A DNA stretch of 64,000 nucleotides, taken from Flavobacterium sp. ZT3R18. Lineage in GTDB: Bacteria > Bacteroidota > Bacteroidia > Flavobacteriales > Flavobacteriaceae. Position 1 is the first letter of the stretch, and each line of letters begins with the position of its first letter. Both the position numbers and the translations under genes were made by a program. Shown in pieces: positions 7,324-15,895 of the stretch. The notes beneath the pieces were generated by a model. It did not search any database, was not told the origin of the DNA, and worked only from the letters and a program-made list of their open reading frames with translations. The stretch spans positions 124,001 through 188,000 of the forward strand of contig NZ_VJZS01000006.1 of assembly GCF_007097385.1 (NCBI RefSeq), in the 5' to 3' direction.

Positions 7324-8520
7324 CTACCTTATCTGTCCATCCCCATAAATATACCATTTATTGGTCACTAAATGCTGTAATCCAATTGGTCCGCGTTGGT
7401 GGAGTTTGTCGGTGCTTATCGCTAATTCTCCACCAAGACCAAATTGACCTCCATCGGTAAATCGGGTAGAAGCGTTTTGATACACTGCTGCCGTATCCAC
7501 ATTTTCCATGAATTCTTGGGCAACTGCATCATTTTTGGTGATGATGGAAGCGGAATGTCCGCCACAATATTTGTTTATTTTTTCAATCGCTTCTTGATTG
7601 GAATTGATGGTTCCGATTACGATTTTATAATCTAAAAATTCTTCGTACCATATTAAATCGTTCTCAATGCAATCTACCTGTGTGGCTTTTGCGAAAGCGG
7701 TATCTCCTAATATAGTTACGTTGAATTTCTTCAATTCAGTAACCAATTTTTGTGCAAAAGTTTCCCAGTTTGGTAAATTCGTGTCGATTAGTACTTTATC
7801 CAAAGCATTGCAAACTGAAATATTGGATGTTTTACCATTGATAATGATATTCAGCGCTTGGTCTAAATTGGCTTCCTTATCCACATAAACAAAATTATTG
7901 CCACGACCGCTTACAATTACAGGGCAAGTAGCGTGTTTCTTGACAAAAGCAATTAGGTTTTCGCCACCTCTTGGCACGATTAAATCTACTTTTTGTGTTG
8001 GTTTTTCTAAAAATGCTTGAGTTTCGTTTCTGTCGTAATTCAAATATTCTACCCAATTCGTATCTACATCATTGTCGGCTAAGGCTTGGTGCCAAAGACT
8101 TACAATCTTTAAATTGGAACGCAGGGATTCTTTACCGCCTTTCAAAAGGATTTTATTTCCCGATTTGAAAGCAATACCACCGGCTTCAACCGTTACGTCC
8201 GGTCTGGATTCATAAATAATCAAAATGGTTCCGAAAGCCGCTGTTTTATTGGTGATTTTGATGCCATTATCGTGTACAAAATGAAAGCGTTCCTGTCCCA
8301 CTGGGTCTTCTTGGGCAAACAATTGGCGTAACGAAAGAATCATACCGTCAATTTTGGCATCATCCACAAGCAAACGTTTTTCCATCGCCAAATCATCTCC
8401 TTTGTAGTTTTGAAGGTCTTCCTGATTGCTTTTTTTGATGTTGGTTCTTTCTTGTTCGAGCAAATCTGCCATTCGATTCAGAACTGAATTTCTTTTTTGT
8501 ATGGGTAATAAATGGCTCAT
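7324..8520 (-). CDS. proA: Gamma-glutamyl phosphate reductase (glutamate-5-semialdehyde dehydrogenase)
   Basis: Reduces gamma-glutamyl phosphate with NADPH to glutamate-5-semialdehyde, which cyclises towards proline. The 398-residue aldehyde-dehydrogenase-fold protein shows IIYESRPDVTVEAGG (about residues 101-115), the VPRGG motif near residue 183, and SVCNALDKVLI near residue 236 with the catalytic Cys. Length fits the family. It precedes proB in the transcript and follows argD. proC is not in the window. The presence of proBA within an arginine cluster is common in Flavobacteriia; both pathways start from glutamate and use similar phosphorylation/reduction chemistry. Confidence 0.95.
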   Translation of the reverse strand: MSHLLPIQKRNSVLNRMADLLEQERTNIKKSNQEDLQNYKGDDLAMEKRLLVDDAKIDGMILSLRQLFAQEDPVGQERFHFVHDNGIKITNKTAAFGTILIIYESRPDVTVEAGGIAFKSGNKILLKGGKESLRSNLKIVSLWHQALADNDVDTNWVEYLNYDRNETQAFLEKPTQKVDLIVPRGGENLIAFVKKHATCPVIVSGRGNNFVYVDKEANLDQALNIIINGKTSNISVCNALDKVLIDTNLPNWETFAQKLVTELKKFNVTILGDTAFAKATQVDCIENDLIWYEEFLDYKIVIGTINSNQEAIEKINKYCGGHSASIITKNDAVAQEFMENVDTAAVYQNASTRFTDGGQFGLGGELAISTDKLHQRGPIGLQHLVTNKWYIYGDGQIR

Positions 8521-8563
8521 TGGTTATTTTAGATTTTAGAGGTTAGATTTTAGAATTGAAAAA

Positions 8564-9703
8564 CTACGCTTTCAATTCTGCTATGCTTTCTTTCAACGCG
8601 ACTATAAATGTATCAATGGCTTCCTTCTTGATTGTTAAAGGCGGAAGGATTCTCAATAGATTTTTATTGTTGGCACTTCCTGTAAAAATAAGCTTTTCTA
8701 CAATCAGTTTTTTACGTAAAGGACCTACTTCAAAATCAAATTCTACGCCCAGCATCAATCCTTTTCCTTTTACTTTAATGATTTCAGGAACTTGTTTGAT
8801 AGCTTCCAAGAAATACCCGTAAACATCATTTACGTTGTCTATCAGTTTTTGATTTTCGATTACATCCAAAACGGCAATTCCTGCGGCACAGGCAAGGTGA
8901 CTTCCTCCAAAGGTAGTTCCCAGTAATCCGTGGCTAGCGGTGAATTTTGGTGCAATTAAAATACCGCCAATCGGGAAACCGTTCCCCATTCCTTTGGCAA
9001 GGCTAATAATATCCGGTTTTATGTTATGGTGTTGAAAGGCGAAAAACTTCCCGCTTCTTCCATAACCCGACTGAATTTCGTCTAAAATTAAAACCGCCTC
9101 GTATTGGTTACACAATTTCTCTAATCCTTGTAAAAATTCGGTTGTTCCTTCATCCAATCCGCCTACGCCTTGAATTCCTTCGATAATCACAGCGCAAACG
9201 TCTCCTTTTTTCAATTCGACTTCCACCAAATCGAGCTTGTTCAATGGTAAGAAAGTAACGACTTGTTGCGCATTGATTGGAGCGACAATTTTTTTATTGT
9301 CGGTTACCGCAACTGCTGCCGATGTTCTTCCGTGAAAAGAGTTGTCAAAAGCAATTACTCTTGATTTTCCGTTATGAAACGAAGCCAGTTTTAGCGCATT
9401 TTCATTGGCTTCAGCTCCAGAGCTGCACAAGAATAAACTGTATTCTTCGCATCCTGAAAGTTTGCCTAGTTTTTCAGCCAATTCCACTTGCAACGGGTTT
9501 TGAATCGCATTCGAATAAAACCCGATGTTATCCAATTGGTTTTTCAATTTGGCAACATAATCAGGTTGTGTGTGTCCAATGGAGATTACTCCGTGGCCAC
9601 TATATAAATCTAAGTATTCTACACCATTTTCGTCTGTAATCGTGCAATCTATTGCTTTTACAGGAGTGATGTTGTATAAAGGGTAAACGTCAAATAAGTT
9701 CAT
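8564..9703 (-). CDS. argD: Acetylornithine aminotransferase family (N-acylornithine transaminase)
   Basis: PLP-dependent class III aminotransferase of 379 residues. It should convert N-acylglutamate semialdehyde plus glutamate to N-acylornithine. Visible motifs are the FCSSGAEANENALKLA phosphate-binding region (about residue 93), ILDEIQSGYGRSGKFFAF near residue 185 with the PLP-interacting Asp, and DIISLAKGMGNGFPIGG, in which the Lys forms the Schiff base. It is located between argC (41 bases upstream in the transcript) and proA. Ornithine or succinyldiaminopimelate aminotransferases are close relatives, but the position supports ArgD. Confidence 0.92.
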   Translation of the reverse strand: MNLFDVYPLYNITPVKAIDCTITDENGVEYLDLYSGHGVISIGHTQPDYVAKLKNQLDNIGFYSNAIQNPLQVELAEKLGKLSGCEEYSLFLCSSGAEANENALKLASFHNGKSRVIAFDNSFHGRTSAAVAVTDNKKIVAPINAQQVVTFLPLNKLDLVEVELKKGDVCAVIIEGIQGVGGLDEGTTEFLQGLEKLCNQYEAVLILDEIQSGYGRSGKFFAFQHHNIKPDIISLAKGMGNGFPIGGILIAPKFTASHGLLGTTFGGSHLACAAGIAVLDVIENQKLIDNVNDVYGYFLEAIKQVPEIIKVKGKGLMLGVEFDFEVGPLRKKLIVEKLIFTGSANNKNLLRILPPLTIKKEAIDTFIVALKESIAELKA

Positions 9704-9744
9704 TTTTTTTCTTTTAAATTTCCCCCTTCAGGGGGTTAGGGGGT
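9704..9744. repeat. CCCCCTTCAGGGGG short hairpin in argC-argD gap
   Basis: CCCCC-TTCA-GGGGG (about 9722-9735) followed by TTAGGGGG. It resembles the CCCTCCCCGAAGGGGAGGG hairpin between argG and the GNAT gene (about 12195-12213). Both look like small dispersed intergenic hairpins. Neither has the T-run needed for an intrinsic terminator. Confidence 0.45.
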
Positions 9745-10722
9745 TTAAAATCCGCTTGGTTTCAAATGCAATCCGGTACTTTCTTCCAATCCAAACATTA
9801 AATTCATGTTTTGAATGGCTTGTCCCGAGGCGCCTTTGACTAAATTATCAATTACCGAGGTTATCAAAATCCGATTTCCTTTTTTAATTAAACTAATAAT
9901 GCATTTATTGGTTTGAACCACTTGTTTCATATTGATAGCAGTTTTGGTAACCGTCACAAAAGGTTGGTCTTTATAAAATGCGACGTATTTGGCCACGATA
10001 TCCTCCAGACTTTCGTTGCAGGTGGTGTATAATGTTGCAAAAATTCCTCTTGGAAAATCTCCTCTGTTCGGAATGAAAAGCAATTCGTTTGTGAAAGTAT
10101 CCTGCAATTGATGCAAGCTTTCTGAAATTTCTCCTAAATGTTGGTGTTCAAAAGCCTTGTAATGTGACATATTGTTGTTTCTCCAACTAAAATGTGTCGT
10201 TTCTGATGGGCTAACACCTGCACCTGTACTTCCTGTTGTGGCGTTGATATGAACATCTCCATTTAATAATTTGGCTTCCGCCAAAGGCAATAAAGCCAAC
10301 TGAATCGCAGTGGCGAAACAACCCGGATTGGCTATGTAATTTGCGTTTTTAATCGCTGCTTTATTCAGTTCCGGTAAGCCGTAAACGAATTTTTTACCAT
10401 CAAAAATTTCATCTTTATGCAATCTGAAATCATTTCCTAAATCGATGATTTTGGTATGGCTCGCAAATTGGTTTTCAGTCAAAAATGTTTTTGATTTTCC
10501 GTGTCCCAAACACAGGAAAACCACATTTACATTTGGATTTACGGTATCGGTAAAGTTCATTTCAATATCGCCCAACAAATCGTGATGCGCCACCGAGAGC
10601 GGTTTGCCAGCATTGGTGGTGCTGTACACAAAATCGAGTTTGGCATGGGGATGAAACATCAATATCCTGATGAGTTCGCCGGCCGTATAACCCGATCCGC
10701 CAATTATACCTATGTTAATCAT
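9745..10722 (-). CDS. argC: N-acyl-gamma-glutamyl-phosphate reductase
   Basis: NADPH-dependent reduction of N-acylglutamyl phosphate to the semialdehyde. The 325-residue protein has the Rossmann start GIIGGSGYTAGELIR (residues 5-19), a catalytic Cys in NPGCFATA near residue 133, and the HQHLGEI segment near residue 193. Length is normal for the Bacteroidota form of ArgC. It follows argG after a 256-base gap that contains a very long perfect hairpin. Confidence 0.95.
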   Translation of the reverse strand: MINIGIIGGSGYTAGELIRILMFHPHAKLDFVYSTTNAGKPLSVAHHDLLGDIEMNFTDTVNPNVNVVFLCLGHGKSKTFLTENQFASHTKIIDLGNDFRLHKDEIFDGKKFVYGLPELNKAAIKNANYIANPGCFATAIQLALLPLAEAKLLNGDVHINATTGSTGAGVSPSETTHFSWRNNNMSHYKAFEHQHLGEISESLHQLQDTFTNELLFIPNRGDFPRGIFATLYTTCNESLEDIVAKYVAFYKDQPFVTVTKTAINMKQVVQTNKCIISLIKKGNRILITSVIDNLVKGASGQAIQNMNLMFGLEESTGLHLKPSGF

Positions 10723-10828
10723 AATTTTATATTTTAAAACGTACTATAATTAGTGTTTTTTTAGTCGATTTGGATAACTCCAAAAAATCCCCAATATTTC
10801 CTCTTTAGCCCCGATGGGAGGGAAAATC

Positions 10829-10895
10829 CTTTTTTTTAGATTTTTACACCTGTCAGGTTTCTAAAACCTGACAGGTGTAAAAATCTAAAAAAAAG
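10829..10895. repeat. Perfect 32-bp inverted repeat, 3-base loop (argG-argC gap)
   Basis: Bases 10829-10860 and 10864-10895 are exact reverse complements with only CTA between them. The core reads ACACCTGTCAGGTTT / AAACCTGACAGGTGT. There is no T-run after the stem on either strand that would mark a plain terminator. A perfect, isolated stem of this kind is what a small REP- or MITE-like element looks like. It lies in the 256-base gap between argG and argC, which otherwise holds nothing I recognise. Confidence 0.8.
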
Positions 10896-10978
10896 ATTGG
10901 AAGGACAGCGGGAACCAATACCTCCTTAAAATGCCTAAACTTTCGCTCCTAACTCTTCCGAATATTGGTTTAGAGGTA

Positions 10979-12172
10979 TTAATCGTGTGTCAGTTTGTTT
11001 ACAGATGAAAATATGTTTTGTGCATTCCCCAGAATTTTGATAAATCCTTTGGCATCGTCAGACGTCCAAGCGTTGTTCATTTCGCCGTATTGACCAAAAC
11101 CAGTGTTCATCAGGTCGCTTTCGGACTCGATTCCGTCAAGCGTGAAATGATACGGTTTAAGCGAAACAATCACGGTTCCGTTTACCGTAGTTTGAGTGTC
11201 CTCAAGGAAAGCCTCGATGTTACGCATTACAGGATCCAGAAACTGACCTTCGTGAAATAACATTCCGTACCAGTTTCCTAGTTGTTCTTTCCAGTATTGT
11301 TGCCATTTTCCAAGAGTATGTTTCTCCAGTAAATGGTGCGCTTTGATGATGATTAAAGGAGCAGCAGCTTCAAAACCAACTCTTCCTTTGATTCCGATAA
11401 TAGTGTCTCCCACGTGAGTATCTCTACCAATGGCGTACACATTGGCTAATTTTTCTAGAGTAACGATATTTTTTGTTGGTGCATCAAGAACACCATTGAT
11501 TCCCACTAATTGTCCTTTTTCGAATTGAAGCGTTACTTTCTCTTCTCCCGTTTTTTGCAATTGCGATGGGTATGCTTCACTAGGCAAGGGTTGGTTTGAT
11601 GTCAAAGTTTCTTTTCCGCCTACGCTAGTTCCCCAAAGCCCTTTGTTGATCGAGTATTGTGCTTTTTCCCAAGAATAATGTACGCCGTTTTTAGACAAAT
11701 AATCCACTTCTTCTTGTCTGGAAAGTTTTAGGTCTCTAATAGGAGTGATGATTTCAATTTCGGGAGCAATGGTTTGGAAAATTAAGTCAAAACGAATTTG
11801 GTCATTTCCGGCACCTGTGCTTCCGTGAGCAATCGCCTCGGCACCTACAGATTTGGCATATTTTATGGCTTCAATCGCTTGAAAAACACGCTCAGCACTT
11901 ACAGAAAGTGGATAGGTGTTGTTTTTTAACACATTTCCGTAAATTAAATATTTAATCGCCTTGTCATAATATTTATCAACGATAGTCAGGTTGGCGTGTT
12001 TGGCGCTTCCTAGTTCGTAGGCTCTGTCTTCGATCGCTTTTAGTTCTTCTTCGTCAAAACCACCGGTGTTGATTAATACGGTATGTACTTCATACCCTTT
12101 TTCATTTTTCAAATATTTAAGACAATAAGAAGTGTCTAATCCTCCGCTATATGCTAATACTACTTTTTTCAT
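10979..12172 (-). CDS. argG: Argininosuccinate synthase
   Basis: ATP-dependent condensation of citrulline and aspartate to argininosuccinate. The N-terminal ATP-pyrophosphatase P-loop reads AYSGGLDTSYC (residues 6-16). The HGSTGAGNDQIRFD stretch near residue 116 is the citrulline/aspartate-binding signature. The 397-residue length is as expected. It is the second gene of the transcript, 141 bases after the GNAT gene, with a C-rich/G-rich small hairpin in between. Note the order: this late-step enzyme is encoded before the early-step genes argC and argD. Confidence 0.96.
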   Translation of the reverse strand: MKKVVLAYSGGLDTSYCLKYLKNEKGYEVHTVLINTGGFDEEELKAIEDRAYELGSAKHANLTIVDKYYDKAIKYLIYGNVLKNNTYPLSVSAERVFQAIEAIKYAKSVGAEAIAHGSTGAGNDQIRFDLIFQTIAPEIEIITPIRDLKLSRQEEVDYLSKNGVHYSWEKAQYSINKGLWGTSVGGKETLTSNQPLPSEAYPSQLQKTGEEKVTLQFEKGQLVGINGVLDAPTKNIVTLEKLANVYAIGRDTHVGDTIIGIKGRVGFEAAAPLIIIKAHHLLEKHTLGKWQQYWKEQLGNWYGMLFHEGQFLDPVMRNIEAFLEDTQTTVNGTVIVSLKPYHFTLDGIESESDLMNTGFGQYGEMNNAWTSDDAKGFIKILGNAQNIFSSVNKLTHD

Positions 12173-12313
12173 GATGTTGTGGTTTTCCCCTCCCCAGCCC
12201 TCCCCGAAGGGGAGGGAGACTGTGCGGAAGTTGATTATGTTTATATTTGGTTGTATTTATTTGTTTTCATTATTTTTTGTCAAACTGACATCAAAAAGCG
12301 TTAATCAAAAATC

Positions 12314-12952
12314 TTAATTCTTTTCTTTCGATGGTTTTGGAGTCAAAAACAACGCTTGTTTAATGGCTTTCAATCTCAAGAGTACTTTTTCATTAAAAGT
12401 ATGTTTGGGCGGGTCTTTTGGTTTTTCTTTTGGATCAAAAAGCATACCCGTACACAAACACATTTTATTGTCTTTGCTTTTCAGGATTTCGTAGTTGGTG
12501 CAGGTCTGACACCCTTTCCAAAAACTAGGATCCGTAGTCAATTCCGAAAACGGAACTGGTTTGTATCCTAAATCCGAATTGATTTTCATTACTGCCAAAC
12601 CCGTTGTGATTCCGAATACTTTGGCTTCTGGATATTTTTGTAACGAATAGTCAAATACAAACGATTTTATTTTTTTTGCCAGTCCCAAATTTCTATAATC
12701 CGGATGTACGATTAAACCCGAATGTGCTACAAATTTACCGTGCTGCCAACTTTCGATATAGCAAAAACCAGCAAAAATTCCGTTGTTAAGGGCAATAACA
12801 GCGTCTCCGGTTTCCATCTTTTTCTGGATGTATTCTGGGGTTCTTTTGGCAATTCCAGTACCTCTCAACAGGGCAGACGATTCTATGGTATCGCATATTT
12901 CTTGCGCATACTTATAATGTTCTTCCTGAGTTACTACAATAGAAATATTCAT
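12314..12952 (-). CDS. GNAT acyltransferase heading the arginine operon; candidate N-acylglutamate synthase
   Basis: A 212-residue GNAT protein. The acyl-CoA-binding motif is visible as VHPDYRNLGLAKKI (residues 82-95). Two Cys pairs follow, C148-x2-C151 and C165-x-C167, which could bind a metal. The cluster contains every later arginine gene but no argA or argJ, and this gene stands first behind the operon promoter. The natural inference is that it supplies the first step, acylation of glutamate (acetyl or succinyl). The sequence alone does not prove the substrate. Downstream of residue 170 there is a Pro/Lys-rich tail with no recognised domain. Confidence 0.75.
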   Translation of the reverse strand: MNISIVVTQEEHYKYAQEICDTIESSALLRGTGIAKRTPEYIQKKMETGDAVIALNNGIFAGFCYIESWQHGKFVAHSGLIVHPDYRNLGLAKKIKSFVFDYSLQKYPEAKVFGITTGLAVMKINSDLGYKPVPFSELTTDPSFWKGCQTCTNYEILKSKDNKMCLCTGMLFDPKEKPKDPPKHTFNEKVLLRLKAIKQALFLTPKPSKEKN

Positions 12953-13011
12953 TTCAAGAGATATTTTAGGTTAAAAAATGTACTGTAATCAAGTTTGAAA
13001 TGCTCTGGTTT

Positions 13012-13065
13012 TGCACTATCAAATATAAGATAAATACAAGAAAGAACAATCCAAGATATTGGATT
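13012..13065 (-). promoter_or_regulatory. Arginine-operon promoter with overlapping palindrome
   Basis: On the minus strand TTG (13047-13049) and TATATTTG (13020-13027) are 19 bases apart, an exact match to the Bacteroidetes promoter consensus. Transcription would begin near 13012, leaving a leader of about 60 bases. The palindrome AATCCAA-GATA-TTGGATT (13048-13065) touches the upstream box and is a candidate operator. It does not look like an E. coli ARG box. Confidence 0.65.
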
Positions 13066-13174
13066 ACAGATAGATAAATTTTGTGTGATGCTATTTTTTG
13101 GATGTATATATCCAAATGGAAATAATTTCAAAACGATAAAATAAGGGAATGAATAAATATATTACTAATACACT

Positions 13175-13258
13175 TTGGAAGCTATAGTTATAGCGTCCGT
13201 ACTTCGGGAGAAGTCGTAGGTGTGATTATCCGAGAGATAATTGTTATATATGTTCCTG
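13175..13258. ncRNA. Candidate structured RNA: three hairpins in a row
   Basis: Three short perfect hairpins follow one another: 13181-13186/13189-13194 (GCTATA/TATAGC), 13201-13205/13210-13214 (ACTTC-GGGA-GAAGT) and 13225-13230/13236-13241 (ATTATC-CGAGA-GATAAT). GGAA (13177-13180) can pair with TTCC (13253-13256), closing a cloverleaf-like shape of about 80 bases. It has no tRNA T-loop (GTTCGAATC-like) signature. It lies upstream of the arginine promoter, so it is not in that leader. Strand and function are unknown. Confidence 0.35.
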
Positions 13259-13259
13259 T

Positions 13260-13813
13260 ATTTTTCATTGGTGCAAATCTACAATTATTTTTCAAACCAA
13301 ATACTAATTTTTTTGTAAAAGTCAAATTTTTAACAAATAAGGTTGTTTTTGTATCAAAAAAGAAATTTCAGGAGTTTAAGGACTGATTTTGATTAATTTT
13401 TTCTTTTTCGAGGTGCTGACGAACGATTTTGAATCAGTAATTGGTTTTTAAAAGTGATTTTGGCGTAACCCCCGCTAGAAAAAAGGGCAAGCTACTTTGT
13501 CGTCATTGCCCTTTTCTCTATCGGCGGTCGTGCTTTCCGATAATTATCGGAACGCGCTACTTCGGTAGCTAGCTGCTATCACTTACGGGGACATAACAAC
13601 TTTAAGGAAAACGAGGAGATTTTGTTTTTTTAAGACCGAAAAGGTTTTGATAAATAAAAAGTTCTTTTTAAGATTTGTAAGGGATATTGGGTATATTTGA
13701 AAAGTAAAAAATACGAAACAAATTTTTGTTAAACACTTAGTATTGGTTGTGTGTATGCAGGGTTGTTTCGTGTGTACAATAGTTACAAGACATTTTAAAA
13801 AAACGAAACGTAA
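13260..13813. other. Gene-free stretch with imperfect hairpin and palindrome
   Basis: No convincing gene. 13481-13490 (AAAAGGGCAA) and 13506-13515 (TTGCCCTTTT) form a perfect 10-bp stem that extends imperfectly outwards (CCGCTAGA / TCTATCGGCGG). It could terminate transcription in both directions. It is followed by the perfect palindrome TTCCGATAATTATCGGAA (13535-13552). The last 220 bases before the PLD-type gene show no promoter that I can identify. Confidence 0.5.
13535..13552. repeat. 18-bp perfect palindrome TTCCGATAATTATCGGAA, copy 1
   Basis: Exact palindrome; identical copies stand at 17113-17130 and 24899-24916, all between genes. Confidence 0.8.
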
Positions 13814-15895
13814 ATGAAAATAGAATTTCTTGGACATGGAATATTAGAAGAGCAAGATAATACTGTTGGAAATTATCTACATAAATCTTTCAAAGACAAA
13901 AATTTTGATACTTTTAAATGTTTTGTAGCTTACACTACTCTTTCAGGACTTTCAATTTTCATAGACGAACTCGAAAAAGTAAAACTTAACTACAAAAAAA
14001 TTGAATTCTATTTAGGTGTTGATGATAAAGGTACTTCAAGAGAAGCTTTACTTGAACTTTTGGAAAGAGAAATTGATACATACATTTATTATAATCCTAC
14101 AAAAAGAACTAGGGCAATATATCATCCTAAACTATATATTTTTAATGGAGAAAAAGCGAATAGAATATTAATTGGTTCTTCTAATTTAACAAGACCTGGC
14201 CTTTTTAATAATGTTGAAACTTCACTTGCTATAGACTTTGTATCGGGTAATTTTCAAGGCGAAAAATTAAAGAGACAAATCGAAGAATACTTTTTTAACT
14301 TTTTAGATAAAAGTAATCAAAATATAAAAAAATTAGATTCAAATCTAATCAAATATTTAACAGTAAACGGATTAATACTTGATGAGAAAAGAATCTATGA
14401 AAGTGAAGAGGACATTGAAAAAAACAATATAAAAGATGATGAAGGCAACGACTTGTTTACAGCTGTAGAAGCATCATATGTTGATTTGGAAGATTTAGAA
14501 AACATAGGCAGTCAAACAGAAATTAAAAACTATCAATCCAAGATAATTCTCAATGACTATTATTTTTCAATGTGGAAAATAAACTTTGAAAGATTTAAAA
14601 TTTTTAAAGAAAAATATAAATCAGTAATAATCCCTAAAGATTATGTAAACCGTAGCTTGTATACTTGGTATCTTAATCAAAAAGCTCTCTACAGAGAAGA
14701 AAGGATTCCAGAGGAGCATTTAGAAAAGTTGGTAAAAAATGGATTCAACTTCGCTAGCGGTCACGATATAAGATTTGATAAAATATGGGAAGAATCATAT
14801 TTAGAACTCAAAGAATATTTCGTAAAATTCAAAAATTCTGATGTTCCACGAAAAAAAGACTCAAAAGATCCATTGTACAAATTATCTAATTTCGTTGCTA
14901 TGCAACGTCATTACAAAAAGTACGATGATAATCGTATGAGTGAGCATAAAATAAAAAAATTAGAAGAAATAGATTTTAGTTGGGAATTGGGGTATAAAAG
15001 GAATAGTCAAATTTCAAAAGATGATGATCAATGGTTTAAAAATCTGACAATATACTCGGAATTTAAGAAAAAATATAATCGTGAACCTAAACAGAAAAGA
15101 AATACAGATGAATATAAAATTGCAAGATGGAGAAATGACCAAACTGTAAATAGAAAGCGTGGATTACTTTCTCAAGATAGAATAGAATTACTAGAATCAG
15201 AAAATATCATTTGGGATTTAGAAGAACATGAATTTAAAATTAAATTAAATAAACTGATAGACTATAAGAAAGAGTTTGGCAATTTCAATGTTCCTTTGAG
15301 TTATAAAACTGACGGAATTGCTTTAGGAAATTTCATCTATAGCCTAAAAAATAGAGGTACGAGAAAAGAATACAAAGAAATTTTAGAAGAGATTGGAGTG
15401 GACGGTATAATTTTACGTTCAGAAGTTGATAGAAAAGATAAAAAATATAGAAAATTAACTCTAGTATGGAAAAATAATTTTGAAAAACTAAAAGCACTTA
15501 AGGAAAAAGGAGAAAATATAAATCAAATTAATCAAGACTATCAAGAAGATAAAAAGTTTGGAACTTGGGTTTCAAGTCAAAAAAGAAGGTATACATTTGA
15601 CAATCTTAATGATGAACAAATACAATTATTAGAAAATTTAGATTTAAAATTATCGAAAGAAAATTCTACAGATGAAAAATGGAATCTCTTTTATGATTTA
15701 TTATGTGAATATAAAATATCTAATGGTAATTGTAGAGTTACAAAAAGTTTTGATAAAGAATTATACACTTGGTCAGCTTCTCAAAGAAGAGCCAAAAGAA
15801 TTAAGACATTAACGCCTGAAAAAATAGCAAAACTCGAAGAGATAGAGTTTGAATGGGAATTGACACTTGCTCCTACCAAGAAAAACGTCTTGTAA
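13814..15895 (+). CDS. PLD-type nuclease domain fused to about six helicase-associated (HA) repeats
   Basis: A 693-residue protein. Residues about 1-170 resemble the phospholipase D nuclease family seen in NgoFVII-type endonucleases and helicase-linked PLD domains: YHPKLYIF supplies H104-x-K106, and GSSNLTRPG supplies S123/N124 of a single HKD-type half-site, so a dimer would be needed. Residues about 245-685 consist of repeats of some 65 residues (about 254-315, 325-391, 407-468, 478-535, 552-613, 623-681). Each has the pattern W-x5-8-Y/F...L-x-x-W-x-x-x-Q-R...L-x-x-x-x-I-x-x-L-x-x-x-x-F-x-W of the helicase-associated domain (PF03457 type). No helicase motif is present in the protein or beside it. 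The gene is more A/T-rich than the arginine cluster. A role in DNA processing or defence is inference. Confidence 0.75.
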   Translation: MKIEFLGHGILEEQDNTVGNYLHKSFKDKNFDTFKCFVAYTTLSGLSIFIDELEKVKLNYKKIEFYLGVDDKGTSREALLELLEREIDTYIYYNPTKRTRAIYHPKLYIFNGEKANRILIGSSNLTRPGLFNNVETSLAIDFVSGNFQGEKLKRQIEEYFFNFLDKSNQNIKKLDSNLIKYLTVNGLILDEKRIYESEEDIEKNNIKDDEGNDLFTAVEASYVDLEDLENIGSQTEIKNYQSKIILNDYYFSMWKINFERFKIFKEKYKSVIIPKDYVNRSLYTWYLNQKALYREERIPEEHLEKLVKNGFNFASGHDIRFDKIWEESYLELKEYFVKFKNSDVPRKKDSKDPLYKLSNFVAMQRHYKKYDDNRMSEHKIKKLEEIDFSWELGYKRNSQISKDDDQWFKNLTIYSEFKKKYNREPKQKRNTDEYKIARWRNDQTVNRKRGLLSQDRIELLESENIIWDLEEHEFKIKLNKLIDYKKEFGNFNVPLSYKTDGIALGNFIYSLKNRGTRKEYKEILEEIGVDGIILRSEVDRKDKKYRKLTLVWKNNFEKLKALKEKGENINQINQDYQEDKKFGTWVSSQKRRYTFDNLNDEQIQLLENLDLKLSKENSTDEKWNLFYDLLCEYKISNGNCRVTKSFDKELYTWSASQRRAKRIKTLTPEKIAKLEEIEFEWELTLAPTKKNVL

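Noticed and set aside
9704..9744. Terminator between argC and argD
   Set aside because: The C5/G5 hairpin is not followed by a T-run on the minus strand.
13177..13256. tRNA gene from the cloverleaf-like hairpins
   Set aside because: No T-loop consensus, no 7-bp acceptor stem and no CCA-adjacent discriminator; arm lengths do not fit.
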